Shown here one piece after another: positions 15,676 through 23,343 of a stretch of DNA of 28,231 nucleotides. The notes under the pieces were generated by a model. That model was not told the origin of the DNA. It worked only from the letters and a program-made list of their open reading frames with translations, and searched no databases. The position numbers and the translations under genes were made by a program. Source of the stretch: an uncultured Lachnospiraceae bacterium (GTDB lineage Bacteria > Bacillota > Clostridia > Lachnospirales > Lachnospiraceae); contig CAJUOO010000045.1 in the NCBI GenBank assembly GCA_910588535.1, forward strand, positions 1 to 28,231, written 5' to 3'. Within the stretch, counting starts at the first letter, position 1. Each line of letters opens with the position of its first letter.

Positions 15676-15984
15676 CTATAGTTTTAAGCCAATTGCCTCA
15701 TTTACATAGTCTGTGATAAAGTTTGGTTTGCGGCCTGTTCCATGCCGGTCAGGGATCTCCACAATTAGAGGCAACTTGTGATTAAGCTTAATATCATTGA
15801 TAAGATCTGGGTATTCACGACCGAATTTTTCCGTGAGAAGGACGATTCCTATATTTTTGTCCGCCATAACGGTATTCAGCGTCTCCCTTAGCTCTTGCTT
15901 ATCATGCACCACACTGCCTTCCACCCCGGCAAGGCGCATGCCGGTGTAAGTATCAATATTATCACTGATCAGATACATCTGCAT
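15676..15984 (-). CDS. V-type ATPase subunit F
   Basis: 102 residues from ATG 15984 (AGGGAGG six bases upstream); an upstream extension lies inside subunit K and is rejected. The CheY-like small fold of subunit F is visible: MYLISDNIDTYTGMRLAGVEG at the start and IGIVLLTEKFGR in the middle. It binds subunit D in the rotor and can regulate the enzyme. ATG two codons later is an alternative start. Confidence 0.9.
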   Translation of the reverse strand: MQMYLISDNIDTYTGMRLAGVEGSVVHDKQELRETLNTVMADKNIGIVLLTEKFGREYPDLINDIKLNHKLPLIVEIPDRHGTGRKPNFITDYVNEAIGLKL

Positions 15985-15998
15985 GGCATGCCTCCCTC

Positions 15999-16427
15999 TT
16001 AGAGCTGGCCAAGGATCATAAAGGAAATAATCAATCCATACAGACACACACCTTCAGCAAGTCCAACAAAGATAAGAGACTTACCGAGAATAGAGGAATC
16101 CTCGCTGATGGCTCCCAGAGCCGCAGATGCAGCAGAAGCCACGGCAATGCCTCCTCCGATACAGGACAATCCTGTCACAAGCGCTGCAGCAAGATATCCC
16201 AAACCTGTGGCGGAAGCAGCCGCATCCACTTCAGCAGCCGCAGAGGCTCCTCCGCCATATAGAAGAATATTGGAGAGCAACAGTGTTCCAAAGAACAGAA
16301 AACAATTAAAGCCAAGTGATATCTTATATCTTCCCTTGGTTTTGCTGCCAAGCAAAAATGATCCAAATGGAATAATAATGCTAAAGGTGAGGGCAGCTAT
16401 TAAAGTTACCTTTACTAATAATGTCAT
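15999..16427 (-). CDS. V-type ATPase subunit K (membrane ring proteolipid)
   Basis: 142 residues from ATG 16427, preceded by AAGGAGG; the longer frame upstream is inside subunit I. Four membrane segments are seen (~4-26, 35-57, 75-107, 114-140). The C-terminal hairpin is the recognisable ring-forming part: glycine/alanine-rich GGGIAVASAASAAL in segment 3 and VGLAEGVCLYGL in segment 4, with E125 as the ion-carrying carboxylate. The N-terminal hairpin has no carboxylate, as in pump-type V-ATPase proteolipids with one site per four helices. The residues that bind Na+ in known Na+ rings (a glutamine in the first helix, serine/threonine after the glutamate) are V and G/V here, so proton coupling is the better guess. 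Confidence 0.92.
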   Translation of the reverse strand: MTLLVKVTLIAALTFSIIIPFGSFLLGSKTKGRYKISLGFNCFLFFGTLLLSNILLYGGGASAAAEVDAAASATGLGYLAAALVTGLSCIGGGIAVASAASAALGAISEDSSILGKSLIFVGLAEGVCLYGLIISFMILGQL

Positions 16428-16470
16428 AACGATGACCTCCTTAAGATTTTGGTATAAAGTAATTAAAAAA

Positions 16471-18384
16471 TTATTTTGTATATGGTTTAAACTCTCGGCC
16501 TGTTCCCTTATAAAAACGGCTGAAAAATTCATAATATTCAAGGCGCAACACCTGTATGCCGACAATAAGTCCCTCCATGCCGCACACAAATAGATTACCC
16601 AAAACAATGACAATCCAATTGGGCGAAGCTCCATTTTCAGCTCCGGCAAGCATTAACACCACCTCCATCATGGCTGCATGGCTGACCGCAAAGGCTCCAA
16701 TACGCACAAAGGAGAGCGTGTTGGAAAAGTAACTTAGCAAAACCTCAAACAACTCAAAAAAACCTTGCGTGAGAAACATTCCAATGCCACCCTCTATTAA
16801 TTTGGGTTTCTTCTCCAACAAAGCTGTGAGTGGCTCCTTTGCCGCGATAACCAACAGTGGAAGCACAAACATAACAATCAGCACAATCGCTGCAGGAAGC
16901 TTATGTCCTGTCATAAACAGAAGGATGGTGACAGCCACAGACAGATAAAACACAAGACCAGCGATACCGTTCGTCCCAAATAAAGCAGACTCCATATCAT
17001 GGATCTTCAAACCATTCATTATATTAATAACCATCGTGCCCATCACAAGGACCATACCAAAGGCGATCGCTATAATAAATACAGTATTCAACCTTCCAAT
17101 TAAAGGCAGGCTTGTCATATGGGATATCGGGCGCATCCACACGGCATCTATCACATTCTCAAAACCAAATACACTGCCAAACAAAAAGCCGAACAACGTA
17201 GAAAAGATTCCAGCACAGGAAACAATCGCCGCCAGATCCATCTTCTTAAACCGGTACAAAAGTGCACCTCCGGCAAATAAGAGCAAGCCCTGTCCCACAT
17301 CTCCGAACATAGCTCCAAAGATAAATGTGTATGTGAGAGCAAGAAAGATCGTTGGATCAAATTCATGGTAAGCAGGAAGTCCATACATGCGCACAAACAT
17401 CTCAAAGGGCTTGAAAAGCTTTGGATTTTTTAATTTCGTTGGAGGTTGTGTATGATTAGTGTCCTCCTCTATGATACAATGAACTTTCTCATCTCCCTCT
17501 ATCTCATAGGTAAAGGCCGCTGCATCCTCCTCTGACATCCATCCACACAAAATATAAAATGTATCCTTTTTGTTCAAAGTGCGTGCTGCCAGCTTTCGTA
17601 TATCAAAATTTTCTGACGCCATGGTAAGCCGCTCTCTCGCAAAGCGCATCTGGGCAGCCGTTCGGGAGAGAATATGATTTATCTCCTTATCCAGACTGTC
17701 TATCTGCTCCTCCAGCTCCTTCATGGCAGACTCCAGCTCATTGTACGCCTCATTTGGTGTACCCTTATAATCTCCTTTTAGATAAAATCTCTCGAAATGG
17801 AGAGAAGAGTACACGGCATCTATCTGATCTGCCTCAGCGGCAAGAACAAAATAGACACCCCACACATATTCACTGTCACTCTGACATCGGTGAAAGATAG
17901 TGTGCAGATCATTGTCAATATATTGTTCAAATTTATCATAATACTCCAGAGCGATCTTGCCAAAGCGATATTTGACATGCTTAAAGTTCATAATACTCTC
18001 AATATTATAGTGCAGATCTCTAAAATGGGCAATATCATTTAAAGAAGCTCGATATTTTACCACTGTCTCCTGAAGCTGTTGCTTCTTTTCTTCTATGGGA
18101 GAAAGCCTCTCCTCTAACTGATTGATCAGAGCGATACATTCATCAATGGAAAGACTCACCTCCTCGGAGGCAGAATCAGGCAGTTCGTTGGCATAAATAG
18201 ATGCTTTTTGAACGATTTCTTTATATGGATTGCTTTCAGCAAAGGGAGCGATATTCTGCACTGTCTTTAGCTCGGAAACAGCATTTTCAAGTTGAATTTC
18301 ATATTTGGACAAATATTGTCCTGCAACACGATCGATGTCATCCTTTGGACCAGTGATGCTTATGAATTTCATTTTAACAATCAT
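16471..18384 (-). CDS. V-type ATPase subunit I (membrane stator, a-subunit type)
   Basis: 637 residues; GGAGGTGA eight bases before ATG. Residues 1-~340 are a cytosolic alpha-helical/coiled-coil arm that holds the peripheral stalks. From ~345 there are seven or eight membrane helices. The essential arginine facing the ring glutamate is R561 in SFVRIGAFAVSHAAM. Together with K it forms the ion channel of the complex. Length is normal for bacterial subunit I. The gene order C then I then K is kept on one transcript, with a 43-base gap before K. Confidence 0.95.
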   Translation of the reverse strand: MIVKMKFISITGPKDDIDRVAGQYLSKYEIQLENAVSELKTVQNIAPFAESNPYKEIVQKASIYANELPDSASEEVSLSIDECIALINQLEERLSPIEEKKQQLQETVVKYRASLNDIAHFRDLHYNIESIMNFKHVKYRFGKIALEYYDKFEQYIDNDLHTIFHRCQSDSEYVWGVYFVLAAEADQIDAVYSSLHFERFYLKGDYKGTPNEAYNELESAMKELEEQIDSLDKEINHILSRTAAQMRFARERLTMASENFDIRKLAARTLNKKDTFYILCGWMSEEDAAAFTYEIEGDEKVHCIIEEDTNHTQPPTKLKNPKLFKPFEMFVRMYGLPAYHEFDPTIFLALTYTFIFGAMFGDVGQGLLLFAGGALLYRFKKMDLAAIVSCAGIFSTLFGFLFGSVFGFENVIDAVWMRPISHMTSLPLIGRLNTVFIIAIAFGMVLVMGTMVINIMNGLKIHDMESALFGTNGIAGLVFYLSVAVTILLFMTGHKLPAAIVLIVMFVLPLLVIAAKEPLTALLEKKPKLIEGGIGMFLTQGFFELFEVLLSYFSNTLSFVRIGAFAVSHAAMMEVVLMLAGAENGASPNWIVIVLGNLFVCGMEGLIVGIQVLRLEYYEFFSRFYKGTGREFKPYTK

Positions 18385-18408
18385 GGGATGTCACCTCCTC
18401 AAATAAGC

Positions 18409-19455
18409 TTACGTATATGTGATATAGCGTGCAATTTCTTCATGGCTCAGCCCATAGCGGATTCCCTCGACAATCGTCGTTATCAAATCCGTCTCCTGCT
18501 CCTTTTCATACAAGTACGAATCGACACAGAGAATGGAATATGGGTATTTTCGCACACTGGCTCTGTGAATAGCATGAAGAGCCGCATGGTAGCGTCGCTC
18601 CAACTCAGACGGAGAATCCTCCGAAAATTGCTCGCCGTAGCGCGTTGAGCGAATCAGCTCTGCCAAACTATCTAGGTTTTCTGCCTCTGTCATGGAGACA
18701 ATGGTTTCCCTCTTAAGCCGGTAATACACAGGAATCAAACTATCAAAAATATCAGCGGCAGACATCTTATAGTACTTTTTTAAACGGTAGATCCACTGAA
18801 TATTCAGCATATCCATCTTTGAGCCATACGCCTCTAAAAGAGCATTTTTTTCTTTTCCTGAAAACTGCTTATGGATTGACTTCCACGTACTTCCAAAATA
18901 ATACAGATCCAGCGCCATCTCATAATCAAATAGCGTGGTTCCCTGCCCGGCATTGTCATAGATCCCGGACAGAATAGAATGATATTCTGTACCCCTCAAA
19001 GCATCTATCAACCGGCCCAGCATGGAGGTACCATTCAGCTTTGCAATATCAAAGGAAAAATATCTCTGATAAAACCATGCTGCATCTTCATCTGCAATAG
19101 AAATAACATTTTCATCATAGACTGTGCGCAGACACAATTTAAGAAAAGCAATCTCATAACGAATCACATACAATTCAAGAAACTGGCGCTGTTTTAAATT
19201 ACAAAAACGATATATTCTGGAAAAGTCCCTCCATATGCTCTTCTTTAGGTATTGCTCTATGGCACTGCGGTGCAGGGAGGTCTCGTCAAGGCTCTCAAGT
19301 GTCTGATTATAACCGGGCTGTTGCTTGAGATAGGCGGCAGCGTCCGCTATGGAGGAGCAGCCTGCCAGCTCGAAAAGCTGGGAGCGTGTCAGAAGGCGGC
19401 TCTGCATCGCACGAATCTTTGTCGCAAGCCCACTGTAGGATAATATTTGATTCAT
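18409..19455 (-). CDS. V-type ATPase subunit C (central stalk adaptor, d-like)
   Basis: 348 residues from ATG 19455, where GGAG lies about 10 bases upstream and the family start MNQILSYSGLATKIRAM begins; a longer frame overlaps the gene before it. Helical throughout, with the repeated architecture of subunit C/d that caps the K ring and docks the D-F shaft. The sequence family is variable, so the call also rests on the operon position between the G/H-like gene and I. Confidence 0.87.
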   Translation of the reverse strand: MNQILSYSGLATKIRAMQSRLLTRSQLFELAGCSSIADAAAYLKQQPGYNQTLESLDETSLHRSAIEQYLKKSIWRDFSRIYRFCNLKQRQFLELYVIRYEIAFLKLCLRTVYDENVISIADEDAAWFYQRYFSFDIAKLNGTSMLGRLIDALRGTEYHSILSGIYDNAGQGTTLFDYEMALDLYYFGSTWKSIHKQFSGKEKNALLEAYGSKMDMLNIQWIYRLKKYYKMSAADIFDSLIPVYYRLKRETIVSMTEAENLDSLAELIRSTRYGEQFSEDSPSELERRYHAALHAIHRASVRKYPYSILCVDSYLYEKEQETDLITTIVEGIRYGLSHEEIARYITYT

Positions 19456-19460
19456 AGCAG

Positions 19461-19784
19461 TTATGCTCCAATAATTGAATGAAGAATCTGCATCGCCCAC
19501 ATTGTATGATTCTTCTCAAAATTCGCCTCCAGAATCTCAAGCGTGTGGGAGGTTTCCACCCTAAGCCGAGACAATTCCTCCTCCTTTTGAGCATTAAGCT
19601 TCTCCTTTAGAGCTCCAAGTTGCTCATTTGTGTCTCTGGCAAGTTCGGCGTCATATTCCTTTGTCCGCTGTTCCATCTCAAGAGCCAGCTCCTTCTTCTG
19701 GCTGTCTGCGGATTCCAAAATGCGTACCGCAGTACCCTCAATCTGGGAGAGCTGACTGATAATCGTATCCATATGATTTTCCAT
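19461..19784 (-). CDS. V-type ATPase G/H-like peripheral stalk subunit
   Basis: 107 residues from ATG 19784 (GAGGG six bases upstream). The upstream part of the open frame is the AT-rich promoter. The protein is one long charged helix (LEMEQRTKEYDAELARD, LKEKLNAQKEEELSRLR), as expected for the partner of subunit E in the stator rod. These subunits are too divergent for firm naming (NtpF, AhaH or G), but first place in the operon and five bases to subunit C support the role. Confidence 0.75.
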   Translation of the reverse strand: MENHMDTIISQLSQIEGTAVRILESADSQKKELALEMEQRTKEYDAELARDTNEQLGALKEKLNAQKEEELSRLRVETSHTLEILEANFEKNHTMWAMQILHSIIGA

Positions 19785-19847
19785 AGTTCCCTCGTTTCTG
19801 CGCTGCTTTATGAATATAGTTATAAAAATTTTATAAATTCCATATAC

Positions 19848-19875
19848 ATAATACACCATTTTTATAAAAAAGCCA
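19848..19875 (-). promoter_or_regulatory. Possible promoter of the V-ATPase operon
   Basis: On the minus strand TGGCTT (19875-19870), 16 bases, TATTAT (19853-19848), about 65 bases before the first start codon. The -35 match is poor; the region 19785-19997 is very AT-rich and also holds the promoter for trmB on the other strand, which I could not place with confidence. Confidence 0.35.
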
Positions 19876-19997
19876 TAGTTATTTTGATAGAAAATTGTTA
19901 AGAATCTCTTTTTTTTTCGTACATTATAGTGTATTATAAAGAAATCAAAGGATTTTATCCACAGACAACTTGATAAAAAATAGTGTGAGGTTTAACT

Positions 19998-20645
19998 ATG
20001 AGACTTAGAAATGTAAGAGGAGCAAAGGAGGCGATCGATGAGAGTGAATACGTCATCAAGGAGCCTGTCAAGTGGAAGGGAAGATGGCGGGAGCTATTTG
20101 GAAATAACCACCCCATTCATCTTGAGATCGGTATGGGAAAAGGCAAATTTATAACCACATTGGCAGCAGAACACCCTGACATCAATTATATCGGGATTGA
20201 AAGATTCTCAAGTGTTCTCTTCCGTGCACTGGAAAAACAACAGGATCAAAAACTATCCAATCTAATTTTTCTGAGAGAGGACGCAGCAGAAATTACAGAG
20301 TACTTTGATTTTTCTGAGATAAACAGAATCTACCTGAATTTCTCTGATCCGTGGCCAAAAGATAGGCATGCCAAGAGAAGACTGACCTCAAAAGAATTTT
20401 TTGCAAGATATAACCAGATTTTAAAACCAGATGGAGATGTACAATTTAAGACGGACAACCGTATGCTGTTTGACTTTTCGCTGGAGCAGGTTGAGGAAGC
20501 AGGATGGACGCTTGCCGTCCAAACCTTTGATCTACATCACAGTGTATACCAAGATGGTAATGTAATGACAGAATATGAGGAAAAATTTTCCGCCAAGGGC
20601 AATCCTATATGCAAACTTGTGGCTGTCCGATCGCTTCAGGAATAA
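19998..20645 (+). CDS. trmB: tRNA (guanine-N7-)-methyltransferase
   Basis: 215 residues. EIGMGKGKF (43-51) is the SAM-binding loop and NFSDPWPKDRHAKRRL (114-129) is the hallmark of TrmB, which methylates G46 in the variable loop of tRNAs. GTGAGG precedes the start. The length matches the family. It starts a short plus-strand group with a 47-codon gene and thioredoxin. Confidence 0.96.
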   Translation: MRLRNVRGAKEAIDESEYVIKEPVKWKGRWRELFGNNHPIHLEIGMGKGKFITTLAAEHPDINYIGIERFSSVLFRALEKQQDQKLSNLIFLREDAAEITEYFDFSEINRIYLNFSDPWPKDRHAKRRLTSKEFFARYNQILKPDGDVQFKTDNRMLFDFSLEQVEEAGWTLAVQTFDLHHSVYQDGNVMTEYEEKFSAKGNPICKLVAVRSLQE

Positions 20646-20712
20646 TATTTCCCTCACCTTCATATACTGATGGAAAGAGTTCTTTATTATCTGTTGAGGA
20701 ATGAGGGCGTAT

Positions 20713-20856
20713 ATGGGAAAGGGAAAAAGTGTCAAGCATAAGCTTGCCGGAATTATGTACCAAAATCCCGGCATTGACAAAAAGGCTCTTAACATGAAGA
20801 AATCTTTTGACGAAGTAAAAGGAATCTTAGATAGTGCCTTAAAAAAGAAAAAATAA
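20713..20856 (+). CDS. Small basic protein, 47 residues, unknown function
   Basis: ATG 20713 has GAGGG five bases upstream; ATG 20701 in the same frame would add four residues but its GAGGA is too close. The product starts MGKGKSVKHKLAGIMYQ, has NPGIDKKALNMKKSFDEV in the middle and ends with a run of lysines. It is strongly basic, with no membrane segment or cysteine and a probable helix in its C-terminal half. It lies 67 bases after trmB and 18 before thioredoxin on the same strand. I do not recognise the family. Good ribosome site, spacing and a clean stop support a real gene. Confidence 0.6.
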   Translation: MGKGKSVKHKLAGIMYQNPGIDKKALNMKKSFDEVKGILDSALKKKK

Positions 20857-20874
20857 TACGGAGGAGGAAAAACA

Positions 20875-21198
20875 ATGGCAAAGGTTTTTACCGATCAAGA
20901 TTTTGATCAGGAGGTGCTACAGTCAGATCTGCCTGTGTTGGTGGATTTCTACGCAGACTGGTGTGGACCTTGTAAGATGATGTCACCGATCATTGAGAAT
21001 CTGGCAGTCGAGTATGCAGGAAAGGTGAAGATTGGAAAACTCAATGTGGATACCAGCCCAGCAACAGCAGCGCGCTATAAAGTGATGTCCATACCAACCA
21101 TGATATTATTTGTGGGAGGAAATATAAAAGAGACGATCGTGGGCGCTGTGCACGAGAAAGATCTGGTTCAGAAAATTGAAGAAGGAATAAAAGGATAA
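20875..21198 (+). CDS. trxA: Thioredoxin
   Basis: 107 residues; GGAGGAGG before ATG. The redox site is W29-C30-G31-P32-C33, followed by the cis-proline P74 in MSIPTMILF, so this is a classical thioredoxin that reduces protein disulfides in the cytoplasm using thioredoxin reductase (not in this window). Length is standard. The symbol is by function; the genome may carry more than one copy. Confidence 0.95.
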   Translation: MAKVFTDQDFDQEVLQSDLPVLVDFYADWCGPCKMMSPIIENLAVEYAGKVKIGKLNVDTSPATAARYKVMSIPTMILFVGGNIKETIVGAVHEKDLVQKIEEGIKG

Positions 21199-21211
21199 TT
21201 TCAAACCAAAA

Positions 21212-21244
21212 AGAGGAGGAGAGGGGTTTCCCTACTCCTCCTCT
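21212..21244 (-). terminator. Terminator hairpin at convergent ends
   Basis: AGAGGAGGAG (21212-21221) pairs with CTCCTCCTCT (21235-21244) with an inner GGG/CCC. On the minus strand a run of five T follows, so it ends the AI-2E-family gene; its stem includes that gene's last three Glu codons and stop. In the plus direction no T run follows, though it may slow transcription from trxA. Confidence 0.75.
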
Positions 21245-22416
21245 GGTAATGTTATACCTTTTTCTGCAAGCTTTTTGTCCAAAAAGCGATCAATCAGATA
21301 AGCGATCACAGCGACACAGGGAACACCAAGGAACATGCCCAAAGGCCCCGCAGCCCATCCGCCGGCTGTGATGGCAAAGATAATCCAAAGTGGCCGCAGC
21401 CCTGTGGAATCCCCCAGAATCTTAGGTCCAAGATACAGTCCATCAAACTGCTGAATAACCAGAATAATAAACAAAAACAATATGGACTGTTTTGGATTAA
21501 CGATCAAAATAATAAAAAAACCGGGCACTGCTCCAATAAATGGTCCAAAATAAGGGATCATATTGGTAACACCAACGATCACACTGATAAGAACAGCAAA
21601 CGGGAACTTTAATAGACTCAGCACAATCAGACAGATCGTTCCAATAATCAGGGAATCAATCAACTTGCCAACAATAAATCCTCCAAATATACTATTACAT
21701 TCTCCAAGTGTTTTCATCAGAGAGACATATTTTTTGTCTGACAGAAAAACATGTAGAAATCGCTTTGCATTGTATGACAAAATTCTTTTGTCTGAGAGCA
21801 CATAACAGGATATAATTATGCTGATAATAAGATTAATCAGCCACTGGACCACAGAGATAGATGCCGTGTAGACAAGTGGTATCAGATCGCTTAATAGTGT
21901 CGTAATGCTGCTAAGCACCACAGGCAAAGCATCATTGAGGGGTTTCTCTACCAACGTCCAATCAAAGCTTGGAAAATACGCCTCCAAGGCAGTCAACCAT
22001 CCTCGCATCTCATCCACACTTGGAAGAGCAAGAATCAGATCATAGATACTCTTGGCAAGTTGAGGGATAATAAAGATAAAAAACAATATAACAAGCCCTA
22101 TCACTAAGATATAAGTGGTAAGGATACTGAGAAAACAACAAAGCTTGCGAGATTTTATTCCAAGTTTTTCCTTAAAAATAAGCTTATCCAGCTTCTGAAC
22201 CAACGGATTAAGCACATAAGCCATAAATGCACCGATCAAAAAAGGAGAGAGCTTACCTATCAGATGTGCCAGAAAACCTGTTGTCTCCTTCCAATTAAAG
22301 ATCGCCCGTATACCCACCGTGCAGATCAATACCACACATATTGTGTAGATGGAAATAGTAAAGTACTTTTTGTTTGACTCAAATTTGTTTTTGTTCTCAT
22401 AAGAGTTCATATGCAT
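21232..22416 (-). CDS. AI-2E/PerM-family membrane transporter
   Basis: About 394 residues. Four start codons are possible (GTG 22422, ATG 22419, 22416, 22410) behind GAGGGG; 22416 gives the best spacing. There are some eight hydrophobic segments, and the family pattern of a central soluble stretch (~130-180) and the conserved C-terminal block DGLYLGPKILGDSTGL and AGPLGMFLGVPCVAVI. Members of this family have been tied to autoinducer-2 export or to Na+/H+ antiport, but for most the substrate is unknown, and nothing here decides. It converges on trxA. Confidence 0.85.
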   Translation of the reverse strand: MHMNSYENKNKFESNKKYFTISIYTICVVLICTVGIRAIFNWKETTGFLAHLIGKLSPFLIGAFMAYVLNPLVQKLDKLIFKEKLGIKSRKLCCFLSILTTYILVIGLVILFFIFIIPQLAKSIYDLILALPSVDEMRGWLTALEAYFPSFDWTLVEKPLNDALPVVLSSITTLLSDLIPLVYTASISVVQWLINLIISIIISCYVLSDKRILSYNAKRFLHVFLSDKKYVSLMKTLGECNSIFGGFIVGKLIDSLIIGTICLIVLSLLKFPFAVLISVIVGVTNMIPYFGPFIGAVPGFFIILIVNPKQSILFLFIILVIQQFDGLYLGPKILGDSTGLRPLWIIFAITAGGWAAGPLGMFLGVPCVAVIAYLIDRFLDKKLAEKGITLPEEE

Positions 22417-22526
22417 CATCACCCCTCATATATCATTCTATTAATATCTATCATAGCACATATTATGGGAAAAAAAGCAGTCTTTTATAAAATTAAAAAA
22501 TTTTTTAAAAATTTTTAAAAAAATAC

Positions 22527-22555
22527 TTGACCTTTTTTAAATCCTGTTATATAAT
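22527..22555 (+). promoter_or_regulatory. Strong promoter of tRNA-Lys
   Basis: TTGACC (22527-22532), 17 bases, TATAAT (22550-22555), 29 bases before the tRNA. The 22450-22526 stretch upstream is almost pure A/T, like an UP element. Confidence 0.85.
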
Positions 22556-22583
22556 AACTTGCGTGTCACAGAGAAATAAATAA

Positions 22584-22656
22584 GCGCTTCTAGCTCAGTT
22601 GGTAGAGCACCTGACTCTTAATCAGGGTGTCCAGGGTTCGAGCCCCTGGAGGCGCA
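22584..22656 (+). tRNA. tRNA-Lys(CUU)
   Basis: 73 nt cloverleaf: acceptor GCGCTTC/GAGGCGC (one G:U), D-arm GCTC/GAGC, anticodon arm CCTGA-CTCTTAA-TCAGG with anticodon CTT, and T-arm around GTTCGAG. Discriminator A is followed by CTT, so CCA is not encoded and must be added. Confidence 0.97.
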
Positions 22657-22659
22657 CTT

Positions 22660-22706
22660 AAAAGAACTGTTTTTGAGGACATAAGAGCCTTGGGGACGGT
22701 TCTTTT
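22660..22706 (+). terminator. Terminator after tRNA-Lys
   Basis: AAAAGAACTGT (22660-22670) pairs with ACGGTTCTTTT (22696-22706) over 11 positions (one G:T), with a long loop and a short T run. The right side, GGGGACGGTTCTTTTT, resembles a short motif I remember from repetitive hairpins in Clostridia. Confidence 0.6.
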
Positions 22707-22835
22707 TGTATTTCTTTCAATTTTCTTCAGACATACATAACCTTTTACAAGCTTTTAAAAATTATGCGTTATTCAAAAGATAGCATTATCAGTAAGTACG
22801 ACTGGTAAGGGCTTTTTTTTTCTACAATTATGTGT

Positions 22836-22841
22836 TATAAT
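22836..22841 (+). promoter_or_regulatory. -10 box before the yaaR-rsmI cluster
   Basis: TATAAT with upstream TGTG, 38 bases before the yaaR start. The -35 region is a T run without a good match. The rest of 22707-22879 shows no gene or stable hairpin. Confidence 0.45.
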
Positions 22842-22879
22842 TTTCTGGCAGGATAGAACAAAGAGGGGGAGCGTGCGAT

Positions 22880-23320
22880 ATGGATATTAAGATAAGCGAT
22901 TTACAGGCAGTGAATCAGCCAGAGCAGCAAGCTCAGGCTGCGGCAAAGGACGAAGCGTTCCGTTTTACTTTGGTCAGCAAGATCTCGGAACAACAGCTTC
23001 AAGAGCGCTTGAGCGGACTGATGTCAGACATTGTGATATCTGGCAATCGCATTAAAAAACATATGGATATCCGGGATATGCGCAAATACAGAGATCTGAT
23101 CAAGACCTTTCTAAATGAGATTGTAAACCGTTCGCATGGCTTTTCTAGAGAGAATTTCCTCGATCGGAGAGGGCGCCACAGAGTGTACGGCATTATCCGG
23201 CTGATAGATCAGAATCTGGATGAGCTGGCACAGCAATTGATTGCGGAGGAGAAAGATTCTCTCGCTATATTGAACAGCGTCGACGAGATCAGAGGACTTC
23301 TGATGGATATATTCCTGTAG
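22880..23320 (+). CDS. yaaR: YaaR family protein (DUF327)
   Basis: 146 residues, all-helical, with GAGGGGGAG upstream. The central ISGNRIKKHMDIRDMRKYR and the following FLNEIVNRSHGF are typical of YaaR. The B. subtilis homologue lies directly before holB and ricT, as here; its function is not established. The order supports the call as much as the sequence does. The thymidylate kinase and yaaQ genes that often precede it are not in this window; tRNA-Lys is there instead. Confidence 0.85.
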   Translation: MDIKISDLQAVNQPEQQAQAAAKDEAFRFTLVSKISEQQLQERLSGLMSDIVISGNRIKKHMDIRDMRKYRDLIKTFLNEIVNRSHGFSRENFLDRRGRHRVYGIIRLIDQNLDELAQQLIAEEKDSLAILNSVDEIRGLLMDIFL

Positions 23321-23343
23321 AATAGGCAAAAGAAGAGGACAAA

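Noticed and set aside
15999..16649. 216-residue version of subunit K
   Set aside because: The first 74 residues lie in the end of subunit I; the ribosome site AAGGAGG and family length point to ATG 16427.
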